Assembly: GCA_963281255.1 (NCBI GenBank)
Contig: OY725504.1
Location: 1,240,001 to 1,304,000 of the forward strand
Length of the DNA: 64,000 nucleotides
DNA from: Aphrocallistes beatrix
Taxonomy: Eukaryota; Porifera; Hexactinellida; Sceptrulophora; Aphrocallistidae
Reading direction: 5' to 3'
Below, one piece after another: positions 56,701 to 64,000 of this stretch (the first letter of the stretch is position 1; each line of letters starts with the position of its first letter). The notes below the pieces were generated by a model. The model saw only the letters and a list, made by a program, of their open reading frames with translations. It did not search any database and was not told the DNA's origin. A program made the position numbers and the translations under genes.

Positions 56701-57839
56701 ACCCAACTAAAACTATCGTGCATAGAAACAGCGTTCTGTTCGATAACATCTGCCACCTGATGCATCTGTCTAAAGCCAAGCGGGATCCTCATATCAGGGG
56801 TAGGCACAAGCATCTCTTGTTCGAGAAACACGACATCCATCTCCACCCGCACTTCTTCCACAAGTAATTAATTCTAGTCAAGGCTAGCTTAGTGGAATCC
56901 ATATACGATTCTAAAGCATAATTAGTGGGAAATAATTACGATTTGGGTGCTGATTAAATTGTATATTTAGACACAAGAAGACCGTCTCTAGAAAGACTCA
57001 GGACAAGATAATCCGCTCTGAGCTTCCGGAGCATTGTATCAATGAACCGATATCTCATTTCCACGCGCGGGGAGAGTCTCAAAAGAGTTGCCTAGGTGCT
57101 ATCCGCGTTCCCAGCAAACAGAATGTGTTTTCCAAACTAGAGCATATTGCAATGGAGGAAGGATTATCAACTAAAGTCGAGGCTGATTCAGTACAAGATC
57201 CCGAAAAAACAGAAATTTCTAAGGATGTGGAGCCTACAGGTAGTTACTTAGGATGTCCATAAGTCTTCCTGATCATTCGTTAGTTCATCTTTCTCTAAAT
57301 GGCGTATTTAGTTTTAGTTTGATGGGTTTTTAGACATTTGTTCTAATTTAAAATTGATTTATATGCTCCATATTGACATGCATTAATTCAGTACAATTAT
57401 TGGTAGTTCTTAATTTTTGCTTGCGGACTATACTATAGTAGGCTAACTTCCAAAATCATGTGATGGCCGTCCGGCACTCTTCTCTCTCCTGCAAAAGCTA
57501 TAATACTAGTTAGGGGGATTTCAGGAAAGGTGTAGTGAAATATGTGACTTGCACTTCGGTATATAATTTTGATCCGACACATTTCGAGATGGTATCTAGG
57601 GTGAGAAATCCACACATATCCACTACTTGGTATCGAGGCATTTGCGGGATGTGTGGATTGCAACTGCTGTATTCGTTTTATATTAATTAGTAACCACATT
57701 CCTTACTGTAGATTCCAATATGAACCAAGTTCCGGTGGAGGTACCCTATACAACCGGTGATGAGGAGCCCCAAACACCTCTACTCCAATCTCAGAGCCGA
57801 GAGAATGAGTTTGATGATGTACATAGTAAAGATATATAG
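50800..57839 (+). CDS. Na+/H+ exchanger, plasma-membrane NHE1-5 type (eight exons)
   Basis: Exons 50800-51146, 51306-51657, 53646-54323, 54823-55190, 55626-55765, 56578-56863, 56971-57239, 57712-57839; all phases agree, giving about 855 residues. Electroneutral exchangers swap extracellular Na+ for cytosolic H+. Order of marks: hydrophobic start, GIIFG, LVLLPPIVLEAGYFM, ISAVDPVAVLVVFEE, HILVFGESLFNDAVTVVL (the catalytic Asn-Asp pair), HIRVLEP, VEANISHKSHSVVKYG, and YSGLRGAVAFCLAL with the conserved Arg, then GIEEITGSIGHH. The long, charged tail is typical of the NHE1/2/3/5 group. Two regulatory-looking exons at the end are supported mainly by open, phase-matched frames and are less sure. Introns 2, 4 and 5 contain transposons. 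Confidence 0.9.
52160..52575 (+). mobile_element. Helitron-like body in NHE intron 2
   Basis: Shares the family body from GATTAATTATATGGTAGATA through GTCATAACAGAGTGATGAGT, GATGAGTCGACATTTTCG and TTCTTCAATCTA, but lacks the GC hairpin core. Confidence 0.65.
52589..53067. mobile_element. Tc1/mariner-type MITE with 165-bp inverted repeats in NHE intron 2
   Basis: Arms 52589 to about 52755 and about 52905-53067 are near-perfect inverses, starting CAGTACCCAGACAAAAGTAT (right end TAGTACCC...), and sit in TA repeats. Long arms relative to its 479 bp; no transposase. Confidence 0.88.
53100..53585 (-). mobile_element. Helitron-like hairpin element in NHE intron 2, minus orientation
   Basis: On the minus strand it starts TCCTTACAATTAAAACTCGA, then the core GCTTCGCTTGCTTGCGCTGC, GGCGCCCTCAGGGCGCC, and the shared body to the TTCTTCAATCAATTTG end. 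It is the clearest copy that joins the TC...TTAAAACTCGATTAATG end to the hairpin core, so that end is probably the 5' terminus. Confidence 0.72.
55396..55524. mobile_element. Short MITE in NHE intron 4
   Basis: 129 bp with inverted ends CAATACACGCCAACC / GGTTGGCATGTATTG and the direct repeat CATAGC at 55390-55395 and 55525-55530. A related but larger sequence lies at 60240-60480. Confidence 0.7.
56219..56487. mobile_element. hAT-like MITE in NHE intron 5
   Basis: 269 bp with inverted ends CATAGGCGTAGC / GCTATGCCTATG and the 8-bp direct repeat GGCATATG at 56211-56218 and 56488-56495. Sub-terminal GGTGGGGCAC stretches are inverted copies as well. An inner AGGAATGGGA/TCCCATTCCT pair suggests a nested insertion. 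Confidence 0.88.
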
Positions 57840-58317
57840 ATTTTCTTGTTTATTTTAGTTTCGTGTGCATTCCTATCCCGGATTTTAAATAGAGATTCTG
57901 CTTGTAAATTTAAAAGCTCTTAACCTATCTCTCATTCCTTTCTTAGATTATATCTACATACTTATTATAACGTTATTAATGTTTGTCCATTTTAATATGC
58001 ACACACTTCGCTCGCTTACGCTGCGCGGCGGACAAACACGGAACACTTCCTTCACCCGCACCCAGCTTTTCTGGGATATACGCCTAAAACATTCCTCCAT
58101 TGCTAATTTGCTTAGACTAACCGTGGATGAACTATATAAATAAAATACAATTTGTATAGTTGAGTAGTGTTTCCTGGCGATTGCTAGTTTAAGACTGTGC
58201 TGCGTACTGAGAGTCTCATAGTTGTAGTGTCAATACGATTTATTTGTTCTAACATAGTTGAATGCCTGGGCTGTATTCTAATTATGTATTAAGTTAGTAG
58301 AAAATACATTTTGACTG
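57840..58317. other. Gap between NHE and AKR with a hairpin-core fragment
   Basis: 58004-58035 resembles the GC hairpin core (CTTCGCTCGCTTACGCTGCG), again after a TTAATGTTTGTCC stretch. The rest includes the probable promoter region of the reductase; no specific site assigned. Confidence 0.45.
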
Positions 58318-59316
58318 ATGGCGTCTGGCCTTAGTGAAGGCACCTTAAGTAACGGCCTTAGTCTGATCTTTGGAAGTAACAGTATTGGAAGTGCAATTAA
58401 TGTGTCTGAATCTCATGAAATCATGAGTTACATGATTGACAATGGAGTGGACATGCTTGATACTGCATCCATGTATGGAGACGGAGTTTGTGAGGAGACT
58501 ATTGGTACACATTCTGCTAGTAACCAATTTATCATCACTACCAAAGCTAACCCGCTTAATGGCAAGCGTTTGACGCCGGAGAGCATACGGCATCAACTCA
58601 CTTCCTCACTCGCCCGGTTGAAACGTTCTTATGTGGACCTCTTCTACCTTCACTTGCCCGACCACAGCACCCCCATCGAAGAATCTCTCTCCGAGGTTCA
58701 AAAACTATATTCAGAAGGACTGATCAAAGAATTCGGCCTTTCGAACTATAAGTCCTGGGAAGTAGTTGACGTGTACCACACTTGTAAATCTAATGGTTGG
58801 GTGCTACCTACTGCCTACCAGGGAATGTACAATGCGGTAACGAGAGGAGTCGAGGGAGAACTTTTCCCTGCATTGAGGAAGTTCGGACTTCGGTTTGAGG
58901 CGTACAACCCTCTGGGAGGTGGGATATTGACAGGCAAGCACAAGTTCTCTGACATGGAGGAGGGTAGCATTCAGAAGGGCCGCTTCCAAGGAGCTGCTTT
59001 CGACAAGACCTACAAGGATCGCTACTGGCACAAGAGTATTTTCAACGCCTTGGACCGAGTACAAGAGACACTGAACAAGGCGTACGGACCAGAGCACACA
59101 GTCACTCTTGCAGAGGCTGCACTCCGATGGATTGTGCATCACTCGCAGCTGTCTGGGGAGCAGCATGACGCGGTGATACTCGGGGCCAGTTCTCTATCGC
59201 ACTGCAGGGATAACCTGCTTGCATGCAAGAGAGGCCCTCTCGATCCCCTAGTAGTCGCAGCTTATGAGGAGGCCTGGGAGGGTGTAAAGGGGAGCTGTCC
59301 CAACTATTTTAGATAA
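58318..59316 (+). CDS. Aldo-keto reductase, AKR7 (aflatoxin aldehyde reductase) type
   Basis: 332 residues, intronless, from the ATG at 58318. AKR7 enzymes are NADPH-dependent cytosolic reductases of dialdehydes and succinic semialdehyde. Catalytic tetrad: Asp and Tyr in MLDTASMYGDG, Lys in ITTKANPLNGK, His in YLHLPDHSTP. Further AKR7 marks: EFGLSNYKSWEVVDV, PTAYQGMYNAVTR, FGLRFEAYNPLGGG, RWIVHHSQLSG, the cofactor-binding VILGASS and the family C-terminus CPNYFR. Length is that of the family. All key residues are present. No introns, like several other genes here. Confidence 0.94.
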   Translation: MASGLSEGTLSNGLSLIFGSNSIGSAINVSESHEIMSYMIDNGVDMLDTASMYGDGVCEETIGTHSASNQFIITTKANPLNGKRLTPESIRHQLTSSLARLKRSYVDLFYLHLPDHSTPIEESLSEVQKLYSEGLIKEFGLSNYKSWEVVDVYHTCKSNGWVLPTAYQGMYNAVTRGVEGELFPALRKFGLRFEAYNPLGGGILTGKHKFSDMEEGSIQKGRFQGAAFDKTYKDRYWHKSIFNALDRVQETLNKAYGPEHTVTLAEAALRWIVHHSQLSGEQHDAVILGASSLSHCRDNLLACKRGPLDPLVVAAYEEAWEGVKGSCPNYFR

Positions 59317-59515
59317 AAAATGTTAGTCTTAGAAATATTTGACTCCAGATCGGCAATTACGTGCTATAATTACGCGGGAGTCTCTACCATTACACATATA
59401 CTATACAGGCACCGTATTTGCAAGAATAATTTTCTAAAAAGTTTGTTATGACTATATAGCTGTTATATTATTATAATGTGTCTTGAAATGTCACTTATAT
59501 TCGTTGCTTGGGAGG

Positions 59516-59981
59516 CAGGGTTGCCGTGGGAATGGGAATCTGTGGGTTTTCCCATGGGTATTCCCATATGGGATGGGAATTGGAATGACTTTAAGCCTAT
59601 GGGTATCCCCACATGTGGGGTTTCTGTGGTTTTCTTGGGGCATGCCTAATTTCCGGGACGGGACGGGACGGAACCATCAGGTACCTAATTTCCGGGACGG
59701 GACGAGTCAAAATGCCTAATCTCCGGGACGGGACAGAAAATGTACCTAATTTCCGGGACGGGACGGGTTAAGATGCTTAATTTCCGGGACGGGACGGGTG
59801 AGATACCTAATTCCCGGGACGGGATGCCGTCCCGTCCCAGAAATTGGGCAATCCCGTTTTCTTGTGGGTTTCTGTGGGTTTTTTGTGAGGTTTCCTGTGG
59901 GTTTTTGTGGGTATTCCCACAGAAATCCTGTGGGAATGGGATGGGGATGGGTATTGAAATTCCATTCCCACGGCAACCCTG
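59516..59981. mobile_element. hAT MITE (CAGGGTTGCCGTGGGAATGG), hosting a second MITE
   Basis: The ends CAGGGTTGCCGTGGGAATGG and its inverse are flanked by TTGGGAGG at 59508-59515 and 59982-59989. The interior is rich in TGTGGGTTTTC and CCCATGGG-like repeats. A second copy is at 62334-62599. Confidence 0.93.
59638..59856. mobile_element. hAT-like MITE, copy B, nested in another MITE
   Basis: Same family as 4806-4924, starting GGGCATGCCTAATTTCCGGG. The 8-bp repeat TTTTCTTG lies at 59630-59637 and 59857-59864, and belongs to the host MITE. About five CCTAATTTCCGGGACGGGAC units, more than copy A. Confidence 0.9.
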
Positions 59982-59989
59982 TTGGGAGG

Positions 59990-61257
59990 GAATTTATTTC
60001 CTAATTTACAGTATTACTATTTTCATAGGCATACCGCATAAGCTCCGGTAGGGTTGGTAGGGACATAGCTCTATCAATAATTTATTGAAAGCTATTATCT
60101 TCTGTTATTCAAAATGCAAATTTTCTGAAATTGTCCTACCAATCTTTAGTCCTAACCCAAAAGCCATACCAATTCTCATCCCTAGTCTACGCTCCTGAAA
60201 TTGTATTGTACCAACTACGCATTACTATATCGTTGAACGGAAACGGTAATGGACTCACATCGCCTTTTCCATACATGCCAACTTGAGCCATGATAAAAGC
60301 TGGATGTGGCGTTTAATTTCGTTTGACATGGCTGGACGCAATAGATAGTATTATACATCGAACCAAAAAAATAATGGGGAAATTTCATGTAAAAGCGGGA
60401 CATTCATCAAAATTAGCTCAATAGAAGAGTGAAAAAAGCGGGATATCCCGCCAAAAACGGGACAGTTAGCTAGTATGCTTTCCCAATGGTGTTATTGTCT
60501 CTAGCTTGTAGAGCCAGTCATGAATAATCCTGGATTTTTTTATCATTAAGACGAATGAAGGTAAACGACCAAAATTAATGCGCCAATTTTTAATCCCAAT
60601 TCTTAGATCCCTAACATAGAATCACTTAATCGAGCTAATTAGTAGAAATCGATCAACATAAATGAATGTCTGTTAAGGTTGATACTTCCCAGCGGGACTA
60701 CAACTGCTTTATATAGTTAGTATCCTTATTTCTGCTGTTGTGCTTGTGCTTAATAGTATAAATACCAGTGCTCGGCAAATCCGGTGGTTTGGTGGCATAT
60801 CTACCAGAATATTAGCAATAAGCCACCAAAATCCTGAGCCCGGTGGCCAACTAAGCCAACTAATTTCATCAATTTTTAGTTTATTTATATAACGCATTTA
60901 AAAGTTGGTGGTTCTTAGCTACCACCAAATTTTAATATCGTCGAACACTGACTAGTACTACTACTTAATAATAACAAAACATTAGTACGTAATAATAACA
61001 AAACATTCCAAACTTCTATAGCAGAGTAAAAATTTTAGGTTCTTACAGAATTATAACACACATGTCATGCCTAGGAAAACTAAGATATTCTAAAATAATA
61101 GCCTCGAATCTGCTACTAGTGGTAGACACACATCACACTTGTACTACTGTTCTGAACTATCCTCTGAGATAGAAATCACCACACATTGCTAGTTTGCAAG
61201 GATCAAAGGGATGGATTGACATAAGTATGGTATAGTCGTAGTTGCTAGTCACTGTTA
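59990..61257. other. Gap with dispersed repeats
   Basis: 60020-60190 includes a CTCCGGTAGGGTTGGTAGGG block, inverse of 11350-11390. 60240-60480 is related to the MITE at 55396 and to 29190-29360 (GCTCAATAGAAGAGTGA, GCGGGACAT). 60770-60930 contains inverted GGTGGCATATC-type text. No gene seen. Confidence 0.45.
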
Positions 61258-63439
61258 CTAAGGTAGCTGCTTCAAGTGAATCTTAATTATTATAGAGTCA
61301 TCTTTCGCATATTTAGATTTTAATATGTCTGCTTGAGGGATGAAATCGCTCCATCCAAATGCTTCATTCTCCGTCGCATCTTTCGGCTTACTGAAGCACT
61401 TTGGAAACTTTTCCAAGTCATTCTTGTTAACAGTATGCGATTTCTCATGACTCTTCGTAACATTTAAACGATTGACAAGGATGATTCTATAATTGTATCT
61501 GACCGGCCAGGCGAGTGCATCATCGTCTTCTCCTTTTACAATGAAGAGAAAGCAAGCTACATTAGCTTTACTCCCAGAATCCCACTGAACCCGACATCTA
61601 AACTTGTATAAACCCATGTAAAGAGGTTCACTAAGAGATGTTTCTTTATTGTCAATCTTCTTTTTGACATCATTTATTTTCCATTCCAAAGAGGAGCTTG
61701 ATTCCAATGTGGAAAGTGCTTTTTCTAAATCCTGAATATGTTTATCCTTTTCTGAAATTTCATTTTCTAATTTATCAATTCTGGTCACTAAACCTGTTTG
61801 GTTCTTCTCCATTCCTGTAATTGCGAGTTTGAAGTGTCTATTAATATTCTCGCCTTCGTGCTCATCCATTAGCTTTCTTTTTTTTCTAACAATACAGCCG
61901 TAATTTGCATAAGGACAGTCCACTTCTTCCAAAGGGCAATCTTCCCCAAGATGGGAAGGCAGTAATTTCCTTTTGAGTTCTCCCGCATCGCACTGATTCG
62001 GACAAGGAATTGCGAACTCCTCACAATCTTCTAGATGGTTATTCATTTCGCACGCCTTTACTCCTTCTGTACAAAAATCGCAGGTTACTTGTCTCATTGG
62101 ACAGAGAGAGTTTTGGTGTTCTTCCAACAATTTCCTTTCCATTCTGTATATTGTTCCGTTGTCCTTATCCTCCGCCCTAATACACTTCAGTGGACACAAC
62201 ACAGGGAAAAAATCGCATTCCGTAAGGTGATAGTGTATTTGATCGATAATATCTGTCCACATGCAGCCCTTTAGTTTGAATGGACATTCAACCTAGAAAT
62301 ACAGTGGAGTGTTAATTATTTTCGTATAAATAGCAGGGTTGCCGTGGGAATGGAATTTCAATTCCCATTCCCACAGGATTTCTGTGAGAATTCTCACAGA
62401 AACCCACAGAAAATCCCACAAAAACGCACACGGAATCTCACAGGAAATCCACAGGAAATCCCACAGAAATCCACAGGTAATCCCACAGATTCCCACATGT
62501 GGGAATTCCCATAGCCTTAAAGTCATTCCCATCCCATATGGGAATCTGTGGGTTTTCCCATGGCTATACACACAGATTCCCATTCCTACGGCAACCCTGA
62601 CAAATAGACACATCACAAACAAAGTGAGCTATACTAGAGGAGAGAGAACTAGTCTCTTTCCAGATGCAGTGCTAGAGGAGTTGCTTCTTGCTAATAGTGC
62701 AATGAAAAATAATATCTAATTCTTCAACTATTTTGAACGTACTCGTATCTTCTATAATAGACAGTATCAAACTTGGCACAAAGTTAGAACACATCCTACT
62801 GAACATTTTTAGATCTGGGACATCTTGGATTTCTCCAATGGTCCAGATTTTAGGTAATTTCCCTCGGTAAATATATTGTATCGTAGACACAATATTTACC
62901 GAGGGAAATTAGATCATGACCTCAGAAATTATTTTATTATTCAATCTAAATATACAGTATATAACCACATTTCTCGATTCCAGGCATTTTGCGAGTTTCG
63001 GACAATTCGGTATGAACAATTACTGAATTATTTTAGAGCAATATTCGATAATTGCGTATTGCTTATTCTACAGAAACTTAGCATTATTATTTGTGGCTAT
63101 TTCTCCGTCAAAAGATTTTTGTTTTAGAATCTTACAACTCACTTGTCTTTTGTTTATTTCTTTTCGATTATGTTGTGCTATTTGTCTTTTCGAGTTGCCT
63201 GGGATGCATTCAGAACATCTGAATTCTTGATTTTCTTCTTTTTCAAACAAGCAAGCATCCCTTAACAATCCACTACATAACTTGCAAATTAAGAATCCTT
63301 CTAAATTTGATGTGATATTTTCGACCAACAATTCTGTTTTCCACCCTCTATAATACCCTTCATCCGTTTTCACGTACACTAGTTCCCTTATATCAATAGC
63401 TGCATTGCTATCTTCCGACTCTTCTAGATATCCTGCCAT
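61258..63439 (-). CDS. TRAF-like adaptor (RING-like, TRAF zinc fingers, MATH domain), two exons
   Basis: Exon 1 is 63143-63439 (ATG at 63439) and exon 2 is 61258-62292; the GTGAG donor and CTAG acceptor join in frame, for 443 residues. TRAFs link TNF/IL-1 family receptors to kinases. Residues about 50-80 form a Cys-rich RING-like motif (CKLCSGLLRD...FRCSEC), but with few Cys/His, so a full RING is doubtful. TRAF-type zinc fingers follow (VECPFKLKGC, CPLKC, CDFCTEGVKACEMNNHLEDC, CPNQCDAGELKRKLLPSHL). A coiled coil (about 265-310) and a C-terminal MATH domain (MGLYKFRCRVQWD, ACFLFIVKGEDDDALAWPV, FGWSDFI) complete it. The intron holds a hAT MITE. Confidence 0.88.
62334..62599. mobile_element. 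hAT MITE (CAGGGTTGCCGTGGGAATGG) in the TRAF intron
   Basis: Second copy of the family at 59516: same ends. Flanks ATAAATAG (62326-62333) and ACAAATAG (62600-62607) match at 7 of 8. The interior is made of CCCACAGAAAT-like units. Confidence 0.9.
62855..62911. repeat. Foldback palindrome in the TRAF intron
   Basis: TAATTTCCCTCGGTAAATAT and its inverse are separated by about 13 bp. Confidence 0.75.
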
Positions 63440-64000
63440 ATTTACACAAGTACAGGCTGGTGTACGATAAAAATGTATTGCACTGATATAGACTTAAGAT
63501 AGCTATACACCTATATCTTAATTCTATATATATATCCCGCGTTATGTCTCTATAATGTAATATAATCTATCACAAAGGAAAGGTAGAATGGCTTACTTCG
63601 AGAGAAAGTACCAGCAATATTCCTTCAAACGTATGTATTGGTACCGTAATTGAGTTGTTCTCATTAACTTTGAGACAGTCGATTTGAAATAGTGACTTGT
63701 TACATTTAGTTTATTTTTGATTGTTTAAAGTTTTATATTTTATAATATGGCTATACGTAGCTTAGTAATGCGTAATTGAAACGCTAGGATCTTTTGTCTG
63801 AATTGATTGTTGAACTGGCAAGTTGTAGGAATATAAAAGTTGGCCTGTAGGAGTCAAATGGTGAGTGTCGAACAATATTAATTATCTACAGTAAATGCAA
63901 TTTTCCCACATCTTCCAGAAAACAACAAATAAAATTCATATCACTGTATAGCAATGAAGAAAGGATTCAATTGGTTTATTTTCATACCTTTAAATACACA
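63440..64000. other. Upstream flank of the TRAF gene with a Helitron-like fragment
   Basis: 63776-63870 resembles the opening of the elements at 36187 and 27935 (GCTAGGAT, TGAATTGATTG, GGCCTGTAGGAGTCAAATGG). Elsewhere no gene seen. Confidence 0.5.

Overview
The window is nuclear DNA from an animal (metazoan). It is AT-rich with GC-richer exons. It has spliceosomal GT-AG introns, and animal gene families: a vasohibin tubulin carboxypeptidase, a plasma-membrane type Na+/H+ exchanger, a TRAF-like adaptor, DED-NACHT-LRR immune receptors, a mitochondrial-clan P450 and an NHL-repeat protein. A plant/protist-type acetylornithine deacetylase, expanded NLR/TRAF/NHL families and dense small DNA transposons point to an invertebrate, perhaps an early-branching one such as a sponge. 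The sequence alone does not settle the lineage.

Layout. 1-8.3 kb: 3' part of a vasohibin-like gene (+, seven exons), then three minus-strand genes: a divergent AMPK-gamma-like four-CBS protein, acetylornithine deacetylase and a frameshifted NHL-repeat gene. 8.3-24 kb: transposons. These are a decayed hAT transposase gene, a young 5.1 kb Ty3/Gypsy element with nearly identical LTRs, a 4.3 kb element with ~0.9 kb terminal inverted repeats and an 8-bp target duplication, LINE fragments, pogo/Tigger-like MITEs, and a palindromic minisatellite inside an inverted repeat. A single PDZ terminal exon follows at 23.9 kb. 24-36 kb: two paralogous NLR genes arranged head to head. The left one has lost its 5' half at the Walker A motif, where Helitron-like repeat sequence begins. 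The right one keeps the DED and first half of NACHT but has lost the rest, while keeping the shared 3' flank. 36-50 kb: a secreted-protein gene, an intronless P450, a Tc1 transposase gene and many repeats. 50.8-57.8 kb: an eight-exon Na+/H+ exchanger whose introns carry several MITEs. 58.3-59.3 kb: an intronless AKR7-type aldo-keto reductase. 61.3-63.4 kb: a two-exon TRAF-like gene.

No operon or shared pathway links the genes. The connecting theme is mobile DNA. At least nine MITEs or elements have direct target duplications visible in the sequence, some are nested, and a dispersed family with GC-rich hairpins recurs about ten times and borders the NLR truncation. Exon structures for vasohibin, NHE and TRAF were built by hand; every proposed junction keeps the reading frame.
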